Assembly: GCA_963810915.1 (NCBI GenBank)
Contig: CAWEPH010000006.1
Span: 372,001 to 436,000 of the forward strand
Direction: 5' to 3'
Source of the DNA: JAOUEA01 sp963810915
Lineage (GTDB): Bacteria; Actinomycetota; UBA4738; HRBIN12
Length of the DNA: 64,000 nucleotides
Positions within the stretch are counted from its first letter, which is position 1; every line of letters starts with the position of its first letter. The notes below the pieces were generated by a model, which was not told the DNA's origin, did not search any database, and was given only the letters and a program-made list of their open reading frames with translations. Positions 9,081-18,258 of the stretch are shown here, in pieces. The translations under genes and the position numbers were made by a program.

Positions 9081-10115
9081 TCAGCCGTTCCGCTTCTTGC
9101 CGAGCGCGCTGATCGCCTCCATCACGACGCGGTGCGCGAGGATCGCCGTGATCTCGGCATGGTCGTACGGCGGCGCGACCTCGACCAGGTCCATGCCCAC
9201 GAGGTCCACGGATCCCACGATCTGCCGCACGGCGCGCAGGAGCTCGCGCGCCAGCATCCCGCCCGACTCGGGCGTGCCGGTCGCGGGCGCCATCCCCGGG
9301 TCCACCACGTCGATGTCGACCGAGAGGTAGATGCACTCCGGCCCATCGAGCGCCTCCGCGATCGCGTCGGCGATCACCGCCTCGGCACCGCGCTCCTCGA
9401 TCTCGACCATCGTGTGCCAGCGCAAGCCCTGCTCGCGCATCCAGTCGAACGTCTCCTTCTCGGGCCAGTAGCCCCGCAATCCCACCTGCACGAAGTTGGG
9501 GCCGTCCACCCACCCCTCCTCGATCAGTCGCCGCATCGGCTCGCCGTGCCCGTAGAGGTTCCCCCACTGGTCGGCGCCGGTGTCGGCGTGCGCGTCGAAG
9601 TGCACGATCCCCACCTTGCGCGGCCAGACGTGACGGGAGACGGCGGCGGCGCTCGGGAACGTGATGGAGTGGTCCCCGCCCAGCACGATCGGGACGGCGC
9701 CGGTCTCGGCCACCCGGAACACCTTCTCGTGGATCACCCGGAGGGCGCGCTCGAACCGCGTCGGCACGATGGGTGCGTCACCCGCGTCCACCACCTTCAG
9801 GTTGGCGTAGGGCGCCGTCTCCAGCTGGATCGACCACGCGAACTCGGAGCCCCAGGCGGTGGGCGCCATGCGGATCGCACGCGGTCCGAACCGTGCGCCC
9901 GGACGCGAGGAGACACCCTCGTCCAAGGGGGCGCCCACGATCGCCACGTCGGCTTCGGCCGCGCGCAGGCTCGCCTCGTCGGTAGCCCACGGCAGCTTCT
10001 CGAACGACCCGTGCCAGTCCGAGTAGTACGGCAGGTCGGTGTTCGCGTACTCGGTGAACTCGTCCTCGCCGCGGAGCTCGGAGTGCTCCAGCCGGAAGTC
10101 GGGTGCGTCGCTCAT
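9081..10115 (-). CDS. Agmatinase/arginase-family ureohydrolase
   Basis: A 344-residue Mn-dependent ureohydrolase. All three metal-binding signatures are present: GGDHS, FDAHADTG and SVDIDVVDP. Relatives hydrolyse agmatine, guanidinobutyrate or proclavaminate; the long N-terminal extension (about 55 residues before VAIVGAPLDEG) fits the agmatinase/guanidinobutyrase branch, but the substrate is not decided by sequence. I chose the ATG at 10113-10115 because the longer frame would run into the divergent promoter region. It heads the leftward run that ends with DUF2269 and is divergent from the endonuclease/phosphatase-fold gene across 62 nt. Confidence 0.85.
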   Translation of the reverse strand: MSDAPDFRLEHSELRGEDEFTEYANTDLPYYSDWHGSFEKLPWATDEASLRAAEADVAIVGAPLDEGVSSRPGARFGPRAIRMAPTAWGSEFAWSIQLETAPYANLKVVDAGDAPIVPTRFERALRVIHEKVFRVAETGAVPIVLGGDHSITFPSAAAVSRHVWPRKVGIVHFDAHADTGADQWGNLYGHGEPMRRLIEEGWVDGPNFVQVGLRGYWPEKETFDWMREQGLRWHTMVEIEERGAEAVIADAIAEALDGPECIYLSVDIDVVDPGMAPATGTPESGGMLARELLRAVRQIVGSVDLVGMDLVEVAPPYDHAEITAILAHRVVMEAISALGKKRNG

Positions 10116-10162
10116 GGCGAGAGCTTGCCATACGGCGGATGTGGGCGGGACACGGGCCCCGA

Positions 10163-10168
10163 TAGGCT
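10163..10168 (+). promoter_or_regulatory. Predicted -10 element of a near-leaderless promoter
   Basis: TAGGCT matches the actinobacterial -10 consensus TAnnnT and ends 9 nt before the ATG at 10178. No Shine-Dalgarno sequence is present, so transcription probably starts within a few bases of the start codon. Confidence 0.4.
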
Positions 10169-10177
10169 GGTCGGCCC

Positions 10178-11111
10178 ATGACCGGACCTTCCCCCGACGC
10201 ACCGCGTCGCCGATGGCTCACGCCCGCCGGCTTGATCTTGGCCGCGGCTCCCTGGCTCTGGTTCCTCGTGCGCGACCGCGGCGGCGAGGTGCTGGACCCG
10301 GTCGCCGTCGGGATGCCGATCGCGCTGCTCGCGGCGCTCGGGCTCGCCGTCCTCGCGGCGATCGTCCGCCGCCGCCTCCTGCTCCTGTTCGCCCTGTCCA
10401 CGGCCGCCATGGCCGTCTGCACCATCGTCGCCCCGCGGCTCCCCCAGTCGAGCCAGGCGCCGGACCCTGCCGATCCGCATCGCGACGGCCAACGTCTACG
10501 ACGGGAACCCCACGCCCGAGGCGACGATCGCCGCACTCCAGGCCCGAGACGTCGATGTCCTGGCCACCGTGGAGATGGACGACGCGTTCTGGCAGCGCCT
10601 GGACGGCATCGACGCGTTGCCCTACCGCGTCGTGGTGGGTGAGCTGGGCGTGCATGCACGCTGGCCGCTCACGTTGATGCCGGCCCGCGGCCTCCCGCGT
10701 TCGCGGATCCTGCGGATCCGCGTGGACGCACCCGATGCCCCGTTCGTGCTCTACGTGGCCCACGCGCTGAACCCTCTGCACGACTACAGCACGTTCGCCG
10801 ACCAACAGGCCTTCGCGCGTGCGATCGTGGCCGCGGCCGCCCGGGAGCCCCTCCCCGTCGTGGTGGCTGGGGACTTCAACACGTCGGATCGCGCGTCGAG
10901 CGAGCGGATCTTCGACGGCCCGCTGCGGGATGCGATGCGCGCCGACACGTTCGCGGCCTCGACGTACGTCGGGGGGTGGTGGCCCCTGCTCCTGCTGCGG
11001 ATCGACCACGTCTGGACCACGCCAGGCTGGTGCGCGGCGGCTCCGTCGACGTTCGCGCTGCCCGGCTCGGACCATCGCGGGCTCCAGGTGAGCGTGGGTC
11101 CGTGCCCTTGA
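10178..11111 (+). CDS. Membrane-anchored endonuclease/exonuclease/phosphatase-fold protein (frame broken once)
   Basis: The locus encodes an N-terminal region with three membrane helices (about residues 15-90) and a C-terminal DNase I-like domain, but the two lie in different frames. Removing one base at 10472 (GCC[G]ATCCGC) joins them into a 310-residue protein that then reads through RIATANVYDGN, the family's first strand motif, to GDFNTSDR, the DHVW region and GSDHRG. These are the usual catalytic motifs of this phosphodiesterase fold. The substrate is unknown; the membrane anchor places the domain outside the cytoplasm. It ends 10 nt from the convergent oxidoreductase gene. The break looks like one of the systematic insertions described in the findings. 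Confidence 0.78.
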
Positions 11112-11121
11112 CGCGGTCGCG

Positions 11122-12706
11122 CTAGCTCTTCTTCGCGTCCGCGAGGATCTGACGGGCCGCGTTGGCCCCGGGAGCGCCGGTGATGCCGCCCCCCGGATGG
11201 GCACCCGAGCCCGCGAGGTAGAGGCCGCGGAACGGCATCTGGTAGCGGGCGTACCCGTTCAGCGGCCGCCAGGCGAAGAACTGATCCAGGCCGGGCTCGG
11301 CATGGTACACGTGTCCGCCGCCCAGGCCGTAGTCGGTCTCGAACTCCTCGGGCGTGATCACCTGTCGCGCCTCCACCAGCTCGCCGAGCCCGGGCGCGAA
11401 CCGCTCCATCGACTTCACGGCGATCTCCGCCGACGCCATCCTTCTCCGCGGCCCAGTCGCCGTCGCGCAGGTGACGCGGGGCCGCTTGCAGCACGATCGA
11501 CATCACGTGCTTGCCCTCGGGCGCCAGCGACGGGTCCACGAGCGATGGGATCGTCACCTCCATCATCGGATCCTCGGCCACGTGGCCGTACTTCACGGCG
11601 TCCATCGCCTTCTCCACATGGTCGATCGAGAGCCCCACCGTGATGCGACCCTTCAGGCGCTCCTCGGAGTCCGCCCCGTTGAACGAGGGGAGGTCCGAAA
11701 GAGCCAGGTTCACCTTCGCCGTGGCGCCAGGCTGGCGGATGTTGCCCACGCGCCAGACCATGTGCGGCCCGAGCTCCACGGGATCGCAGAGGCGCAGCGT
11801 CGACTTGGGGTCGGCCCCCGAGACCACGACGGTCGCATCGACCTGCTCGCCCTCGTTCGTGCGTCACGCCGACCACCCGTCCGTCGTGCGTACGGATCTC
11901 GGTGACGTCGACGCCGGTGCGCAGGTCCACCCCGTAGCCGCGCGCGGCGGACGCCAGCGCCTCCGCGAGCGCGCCGGTGCCACCCTTGGCGAAGACCGTG
12001 GATCCGGCCGCTCCTCCGTCGTTACCCGCCGAGTCGTTGATGAACACCGCCGCGGTGCCGGTGGCCCAGGCGCCCATCGCGGTGTACAGCACCCCGCGCG
12101 TGGCGAGCGGCCCACGGATCGCCTCGTCCTCGAAGGTCTCCTGCACCAGGTCGGCCACGGCCATGGGCAGCGCGCGGATCGTCTCGCGCCCCGTCTTCGC
12201 GCCGAGGTCCTTGAAGGCCTTGCCGAGCTTGAGGCCCATGATCGCGTCCGAGAGCGAAGGGGTCTTGGGGTCCGGCGGCGTGATCACGTTGATGTACGCG
12301 AGGAAGCTCGCGAAGGCACGGATCCGCTTGTCGAAGTGCAGGTACGCGTCGGCGTCGGCGGGGCTATCGCCCCGCAGCTCCTCGGCCGTGCGCTCGGCCG
12401 ACCCCCAGAACGTGATGCCACGGCCGTCGAGCTGGGGCGCGAACATGCGCACGTCGGGCGCGATCGTCTGCAACCCGTGGGCTTCCGAGCTTGAGGTCCT
12501 TGATCACGGAGCTCGCGCAGCCGTCCCACGGTGTGGATCAATCCCGGCGCCGTGAACCCGGGCGCCACCTCGGTGTTGCGCAGGATCCCGCCGACCGCCT
12601 CGGACCGCTCCAACAGCACGACCTTCCGCCCGGCTTTGGCGAGGTACGCCGCGGTCACGAGGCCGTTGTGTCCCCCGCCGATGACGACGACGTCCGTGCG
12701 CGCCAT
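11122..12706 (-). CDS. CrtI/phytoene-desaturase-like FAD oxidoreductase (frame broken four times)
   Basis: A flavoprotein oxidoreductase paralogous to its upstream neighbour. The N-terminus has the dinucleotide-binding motif VVIGGGHNGLV, and the C-terminus the family's substrate/FAD signature GLYLAGSGAHPGGGITGAPG. Four +1 shifts interrupt it, near 12514, 12485, 11858-11862 and 11434-11441. Deleting one base at each gives 526 residues, close to the 533 of the intact paralogue and aligned with it throughout. The ATG (12704-12706) overlaps the paralogue's stop by one base (TGATG). The substrate is unknown; the family desaturates or isomerises polyenes and related lipids. Four breaks make true decay more thinkable here than elsewhere, but no codon stop other than frame-induced ones is seen. 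Confidence 0.78.
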
Positions 12707-14307
12707 CAGGCTGCCCTCCTTCCGCGCTTCTTCTCCTTCAGGTACTCGAGGGCTGCGATCCGCCCGGGGGCGCCCATGATGCCGCCGCCCGGATGCGTGG
12801 CGGACCCGCACATCCAGAGGTTCTTCACGGGGGTGCGGTAGCGCGACCAGCCCGGCACCGGGCGATTGAAGAAGAGCTGCTCCAGGGAGAGCTCACCCGC
12901 GAAGATGTTCCCCTCCGACAGGCCCGTGATGTCCTCGATGTCCTTGGGGGTCACGAACTGGTACCCCTCGATCAGTGAGCGGATGTTCGGGAACCGCTCC
13001 TCGAGCGTGTCGATCACGTTCTGGCCGAACGCCTCACGCTTCTCGTCGTCCCACTGCGCGCCGTCCTCGAGGTGGTACGGGGCGTACTGCACGAAGCAGC
13101 TCATCACGTGCTTCCCGGGAGGTGCCATCGTCGGGTCGACGAGCGTCGGGATGATGCAGTCGATGTAGGGACGCTTCGAGGGACGCCCGTACTTGGCGTC
13201 GTCGTAGGCGCGCTCCATGTAGTCGAGCGACGGGCTGAACGAGATCGCGCCGCGGAGCCACTCCCCAACGCCGGGCTTACAGGCGAGCTCGGGGAGGCCG
13301 CCCAGGGCCAGGTTCACCTTGCCGGAGGAGCCCCGGTACTTGTAGCGGAGCACCTCCTCGCGGAACGTCGGGTCGAGCGCGCTCTCGGGGAGCAGGTTGA
13401 TGAAGGTCTGCCGCGAGTCGAGGGAGGACATGATCACGTCGGCCTCGATCTCCTCGCCCGACTCGAGCACGAGCCCGGTCGCGCGGCCGCCTTGGGTCTT
13501 GATCTCGCGCACACCCGCCTCGGTGCGGATCTCCACGCCCTCGGCCAGGGCCGAGTTCGCGATCGCGTAGGCCACGGAGCCGGTGCCGCCCCGGGGGACG
13601 CCCCACGCACGGAAGGCGCCGTCGATCTCGCCCATGTAGTGATGCAGGAGCACGTAGGCGGTGCCGGGAGAACGGGGGCCCTGGAAGGTCCCGATGATGC
13701 CCGAGGCGCTCATCGTCGCCTTCAGCGGCTCGGTCTCGAACCACTGCTCGAGGAAGTCGGCGGCGCTCATCGTCATCAGCTGGATGAACGTGGTCTGCAG
13801 CTTGCGCGGCAGGTCCTTGAAGTCCTTGGCAAGGCCGGTGAGCGGCAGCCATTCCATCGGGTTGATCTTGCCGGGGTCGGGCGGCGGCACCGAGAGGATC
13901 GGCTTGATGAAGCGCCCCATCTCGGCCATCAACGCGCCGTACTCCTCGTAGACCTCGGCGTCGTTCAAGCTCCAGCGGCGCAGCTCGCGCACGGTCTTGC
14001 CGTGGTCGTTCACCCGCCAGAGGTAGTCGTCCTCGAGCGGCGTGATCGTGCCGTCGAGCGGCAGGATCTCGAGGCCGTGCTTGGGGAGCTGGAGCTCCCG
14101 GATGATCTCGGGACGCAGCAGCGAGACCACGTAGCTGAAGACGCTGAACTTGAATCCGGGCACGATCTCCTCGGTGAGCGTGGCGCCCCCCAGGATGTGG
14201 CGGCGCTCCAGCACGAGGACCTTCAGGCCGGACTTGGCCAGGTACGCCGCGTTCACGAGGCCGTTGTGCCCGCCACCGATCACGACCGCGTCGTATCGCT
14301 TGGCCAC
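12706..14307 (-). CDS. CrtI/phytoene-desaturase-like NAD(P)/FAD-dependent oxidoreductase
   Basis: A 533-residue intact flavoprotein with an N-terminal FAD-binding Rossmann motif (VVIGGGHNGLVNAAYLA, residues 8-24), a central substrate domain and the C-terminal signature LWMCGSATHPGGGIMGAPG. Length and motifs match the carotenoid-desaturase-like oxidoreductases common in actinobacteria, most of which have no proven substrate. The GTG start is preceded by a strong AAGGAGG ribosome site. It is the first gene of a two-gene leftward unit with its paralogue. No phytoene synthase or other carotenoid gene is present in the window, so a carotenoid role is not supported by context. Confidence 0.87.
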   Translation of the reverse strand: MAKRYDAVVIGGGHNGLVNAAYLAKSGLKVLVLERRHILGGATLTEEIVPGFKFSVFSYVVSLLRPEIIRELQLPKHGLEILPLDGTITPLEDDYLWRVNDHGKTVRELRRWSLNDAEVYEEYGALMAEMGRFIKPILSVPPPDPGKINPMEWLPLTGLAKDFKDLPRKLQTTFIQLMTMSAADFLEQWFETEPLKATMSASGIIGTFQGPRSPGTAYVLLHHYMGEIDGAFRAWGVPRGGTGSVAYAIANSALAEGVEIRTEAGVREIKTQGGRATGLVLESGEEIEADVIMSSLDSRQTFINLLPESALDPTFREEVLRYKYRGSSGKVNLALGGLPELACKPGVGEWLRGAISFSPSLDYMERAYDDAKYGRPSKRPYIDCIIPTLVDPTMAPPGKHVMSCFVQYAPYHLEDGAQWDDEKREAFGQNVIDTLEERFPNIRSLIEGYQFVTPKDIEDITGLSEGNIFAGELSLEQLFFNRPVPGWSRYRTPVKNLWMCGSATHPGGGIMGAPGRIAALEYLKEKKRGRRAA

Positions 14308-14539
14308 GGGAACCTCCTTCGGTCGCTTCGGTGCGTGACCCGGGGTCAGTCCGAGCCACGGGAACGGGCGCCAGCGCGCCGATCGCCCATGCTAGCCGGG
14401 GCCGCGGAGGCCCACCAACGACCACCTGACCTGAAGTCACGGGGACCCGAGCCGGCCGGAGGCCGGCGTCGGCTACCCTACGCTTCCGTGGGGTGCCTTG
14501 GCGCCCTCAGAGGACGAGCGCAGCACGAGGAGGTCCCGG
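14308..14539. promoter_or_regulatory. Divergent promoter region, 232 nt
   Basis: This non-coding stretch separates the oxidoreductase pair (leftward) from the GcvT-like gene (rightward). Candidate -10 hexamers are TAGCAT on the minus strand (14394-14389) and TACCCT on the plus strand (14474-14479); both fit TAnnnT, but no convincing -35 partners are visible. A GC-rich inverted repeat (GGCCGG..CCGGC) lies around 14454-14467. No operator is recognisable. Confidence 0.3.
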
Positions 14540-15733
14540 ATGAGCGTCGGCACCGCGTTCTTCGAGCGCGAGAAGGAGCTGAACACCAGGCTCGCGTGGG
14601 GCGAGTGGGCCGGCTACTTCTCCGCCGCCGTGTACGCCGACTTCCACGACATCGAGTACAACGCCGTCCGCGAGGCCGCGGCCGTGATCGACGTGAGCCC
14701 GCTCTACAAGTACGAGGTCTCCGGTCCTGACGCCCTCCGCCTCCTCGACCGCGTGATGACGCGGGACATGACCAAGCTCGCCGTCGATCGGGCCTACTAC
14801 ACACCCTGGTGCGACGAGGAGGGCAAGGTCCTCGACGACGGTACCGTGACGCGCCTGGCGGAGGACCGCTACCGCATCACGGCCGCGGATCCCTGCTACC
14901 GCTGGTTCCTGATGAACGCGACCGGCCTCGACGTGGAGGTCGCCGACATCAGCGACACGACCGCCGCGCTCGCGCTCCAGGGTCGACTCTCCCGCGAGGT
15001 CCTGCAGGAGGTCACCGGTGCCGACTGGACCGACGTGAAGTACTTCGGCCGCCGGATGAGCGAGATCGCCGGCGTTCCCGTCGACGTCACGCGCACCGGA
15101 TACACGGGCGACCGGGGCTACGAGCTCTGGATGCCCACGGACGGAGCGCTGGCGGTCTGGGACAGGATCTTCGACGTGGGGCAGCGCTACGGGATCCACG
15201 CCGCGGGCATCCGCGCCCTCGACGTCTGTCGCGTGGAGGCGGGCCTGATCCTGATCGAGGCCGAGTACACGAGCGCGCGCCACGCGGTCTCCGAGGAACA
15301 GCTCTACTCGCCCTTCGAGCTGGGTCTGGGCCGCCTCGTGGCCTTCAACAAGGCCGCCGACTTCAACGGGCGCCGGGCGCTGCTCGCCGAGCAGAAGGCC
15401 GGAGGCCCGCCGCGGCGTCTGGTGGGCGTCGAGCTCGACTGGAGCGGCATCGAGGCGATGTACGCCAAGCACGGGCTCGCGCCGGCCATCAGTCCCCTCA
15501 CCCACCGCGACGCCGTCCCGGTCTACAAGGACGGCCGCCAGGTGGGGCGCGCCACCTCGGTCACCTGGGGCCCCACGATCAAGAAGATGGTGGGCTTCGG
15601 ATCCGTGGACAAGGCGCACGAGAAGCCCGGGACCCGTCTGTCGGTCGAGTGGAGCGTCGAGGGCGAGCGCGGGAAGGTGGGCGCCACGGTAGTGCGCACC
15701 CCCTTCTTCGACCCGGAGCGCAAGCGCTCGTAA
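14540..15733 (+). CDS. GcvT-like aminomethyltransferase family protein
   Basis: A 397-residue protein of the glycine-cleavage T-protein/dimethylglycine-oxidase folate-binding fold. The N-terminal part has the motif AAAVIDVSPLYKYEVSGPDA, and the centre RTGYTGDRGYELWMP, the classical T-protein folate-pocket signature; the C-terminal barrel domain (VGRATSVTWGPTIKKMVGFG) is complete. It is not accompanied by gcvH or gcvP, so it is more likely a stand-alone folate-dependent demethylase or methyltransferase of an unknown methylated amine than a glycine-cleavage component. The ATG is chosen from an AGGAGG site at 14528-14533, 6 nt upstream. Confidence 0.82.
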   Translation: MSVGTAFFEREKELNTRLAWGEWAGYFSAAVYADFHDIEYNAVREAAAVIDVSPLYKYEVSGPDALRLLDRVMTRDMTKLAVDRAYYTPWCDEEGKVLDDGTVTRLAEDRYRITAADPCYRWFLMNATGLDVEVADISDTTAALALQGRLSREVLQEVTGADWTDVKYFGRRMSEIAGVPVDVTRTGYTGDRGYELWMPTDGALAVWDRIFDVGQRYGIHAAGIRALDVCRVEAGLILIEAEYTSARHAVSEEQLYSPFELGLGRLVAFNKAADFNGRRALLAEQKAGGPPRRLVGVELDWSGIEAMYAKHGLAPAISPLTHRDAVPVYKDGRQVGRATSVTWGPTIKKMVGFGSVDKAHEKPGTRLSVEWSVEGERGKVGATVVRTPFFDPERKRS

Positions 15734-15795
15734 CGGGATCGCCACACCTCGCGTCGCGCCCCACAGCGGAGCCCTCTGGGAGAATGGGCTCACCC

Positions 15796-17723
15796 ATGGG
15801 TGACCCGAACCGGCATACGCGTGCCCTGATCCTGTGCGCCACGATCGGCGGCGTGACGGGGTTCGTGGTGGGCTTCGCCGGCTCGGTGATCCTCGGCGTG
15901 CGTCACGGGGCTCGTCGTGTTCGCCGTGGGGATGGTCGTCGCCGTCACGGTGACCCGGCCGTCCGCGGGCGAGCCCGCGGACCCGAGTCGCCGCCGGTTC
16001 CTGACGGTCGCCGGTGCGGCGGGACTCGTGTGGGCCTTCGCGGGACCGGCCGTGGGGTGGGGCGCCCGAAAGGCTGCGCGTCCGGCCGCCCGCCCCGTCC
16101 AGGAGACGATGGCCCGCAACATGGGGACCGAGTACATGGAGCTCGTGCGCAACGCGTATCACGCCGGACGCTCCGGGGACCTCCAGCTCCTGCTCGCGCC
16201 GTTCAACAGCGCGAACTACGCGAACGAATCGCTCAGCCTCGTGCCGCAGGACCCGCGCACCAGCCATGCGAGCTCCTGGATGTACCTCGAGCGCGTCCCG
16301 CTCGTCGTCCACGCCCCCGGCCGCGTCGGCGCCGAGGATCATACGGAGCGCGTCTCCCTGGCCGACATCGCGCCCACGGCGGCGGCGTTCATCGGGATGG
16401 GCGACTGGCCCACCGACCGGGCCGGGCGGACCCTGCCCGGGCTCCCCCAAGCGCCGCTGGGCGACGGCCCACGCACCAGCACCGCCGAAGGTCGTCGTGA
16501 CGTTCGTCTTCGACGGGGGCGGCTGGAACGTGCTGGAGCACTTCCCAGGCCAGTGGCCCCACCTCAAGCGGTTGATGGGTGAGGGCGCGAACTATCGCAA
16601 CGCCATCGTGGGGTCGTTCCCCGCGGTGACCGCGTGCGCGCACGCGTCGATCGGCACGGGCACGTTCCCGTTCCAGCACGGCATCACCGGCCACAACATC
16701 CGCGACGGGGCGGCGCCGCGCAAGGCCTACCGGGAGCCCGGGCAGGCAGACCCCGGTGACCTCCTCGTGCCGACGCTCGCGGATCTCTGGTACGACCGGA
16801 CCGGCGGCGAGGCGTGGGTCGGCGAGATCGGTTACCAGGTCTGGCACATGGGCATGCTGGGCTACGGGGGGAAGGACCGCGCGGACGGGAGCAAGCCCGT
16901 CGGCGTGTACTGGAACGACGGCGCCGGACATTGGGATCCCCACAACCCCGATCTGTTCCGGCTCCCGGCATCGGTCCCCGGGCTCGACGTGTTGGCGCGG
17001 CATCAGGCCGACTTCGTCTCCCCCGGCTGGGACGCGGAGTTCACGCCCACCGGCTCCGCGGCACCCTGCTGCAGCCCGCCCATCGTGAAGTATCAGGGCG
17101 ACCTGATCGAGGCCACCTTCGACGCCGAGCCCATCGGCGAGGGCGGGGCCACCGACCTGCTCTACGTCAACTACAAGGCGCCGGACTACACCGGTCACGT
17201 CTACGGCATGGCCTCGCGCTGGACCGGTCTGCAGCTCGAGGCCGTCGACGAGCAACTGGGGCGGCTCGTTGCCATGCTCGACGAGCGGTTCCCCGACGAC
17301 TACGTCCTGATCGTGACCGCCGACCACGGACAGTGCCCGCTGCCCGACTCGGCGGGCGGCGTCCGGCTGGACCCGATCCAGCTCGACGCCCATATCGAGC
17401 AGCACTTCAGCGGGGTGACCGGCGTGGTGCAGGAGGTGGTCCCGCACGAGGTTTACCTGGACACCGCCCGGCTTTGGGACAACGGCGGCGCAACCGTCGA
17501 GGACGTCGCCGCCTCGCTCGAAGACTACCGGTACCGCCAGAACATCGGGCCCTACGTTGCCCGTGACGCCATCGAGCAGGCGCACCTCGACGAGAAGGAG
17601 TTCGCGGCGGTCTTCGCCACCACCTACATGGCGACGCTGGCGGACACCGATCTCACCACCTTCGGCGAGACGCGCTTTCCCCAGGGCGACTTCCCGATGC
17701 CGGGCACCCCCGACACTTACTGA
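15796..17723 (+). CDS. Alkaline-phosphatase-superfamily phosphodiesterase with membrane anchor (frame broken twice)
   Basis: After removal of one base near 15901 and one at 16487 (GCC[G]AAGG) the locus encodes 641 residues: two membrane helices (about 10-55), a twin-Arg-like RRRFL segment, then a periplasmic alkaline-phosphatase-superfamily domain. The catalytic half (from VVVTFVFDGGGWN) has the metal Asp, a nucleophile Thr in PAVTACAH, the Asp/His pair in NYKAPDYTGHVYG and VTADHGQC. The preceding stretch (VPLVVHAPG ... VSLADIAPTAAAFIG) resembles the segment that ends ordinary members of this superfamily, so the order of parts appears rotated. The substrate is probably a phosphodiester or pyrophosphate. 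An in-frame ATG at 15784 is an alternative start. It overlaps the next, convergent gene by 7 nt. Confidence 0.77.
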
Positions 17724-18247
17724 GCCAGGGCCGCGGCCACGGAGGGCTCCACCTCGTCCCAGCTGAACAGGCGGCCGATCCGCACGAGCACCATCCCGGG
17801 GGCGGCGATCGCCTCGATCACGCCGGGTGCGGCGAAGACGGCGACGAGCGCGGGCACCAACGAGGCTCCTGCCATCTCCGCGCTCTCCGCGACGACCCTC
17901 GGGCCGTCGTACGGATGACCGAACGCACGCGGAGGCGGGTCCTGTGGCAGGGCCACTGCCGGGCCCCAGGCATCGCCGAGCACCTCCTCGGCTCGGCGCC
18001 TCACGGCGGCGCGCCCACCTCCCGGTCGGAGGTTCACGCGGACGCGATAGCGGTGGAGATCGAGCGAGCGGACCTCGTCGACCGCCAGCAGCCGGTCGAG
18101 GGGGGCCGGGGCGGTGCCGGGCGGACACGTCTCGATCGTGCGGTCCGTGAGCGAGGCGCGGACGTGCACGCGCAGGACCGTCGGGTTGAGGGCCCCTTCG
18201 ATGGCCCAGGCGGACCCGTCTCCCATGCGCGCAGTATGGCGTGCCAT
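17717..18247 (-). CDS. Nfu N-terminal-domain-like protein
   Basis: A 176-residue soluble protein I do not recognise with certainty. Residues about 128-175 (VPALVAVFAAPGVIEAI, then VLVRIG and FSWDEVEPSVAAAL) follow the pattern of the Nfu/NifU N-terminal domain: a Pro-Leu-Ala start, a GV turn, a V-x-V strand and a DW-x-x-(I/V) helix. Residues about 14-75 show a weaker copy (PLDRLLAVDEVRSLDL, then YRVRVNL). There is no CxxC iron-sulfur scaffold domain, so it cannot be a full Nfu scaffold. The ATG at 18247 is preceded by GGAG at 6 nt. It is divergent from aconitase X, itself an iron enzyme family, which may or may not be meaningful. Confidence 0.5.
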   Translation of the reverse strand: MARHTARMGDGSAWAIEGALNPTVLRVHVRASLTDRTIETCPPGTAPAPLDRLLAVDEVRSLDLHRYRVRVNLRPGGGRAAVRRRAEEVLGDAWGPAVALPQDPPPRAFGHPYDGPRVVAESAEMAGASLVPALVAVFAAPGVIEAIAAPGMVLVRIGRLFSWDEVEPSVAAALAQ

Positions 18248-18258
18248 GATGCGCTCCG

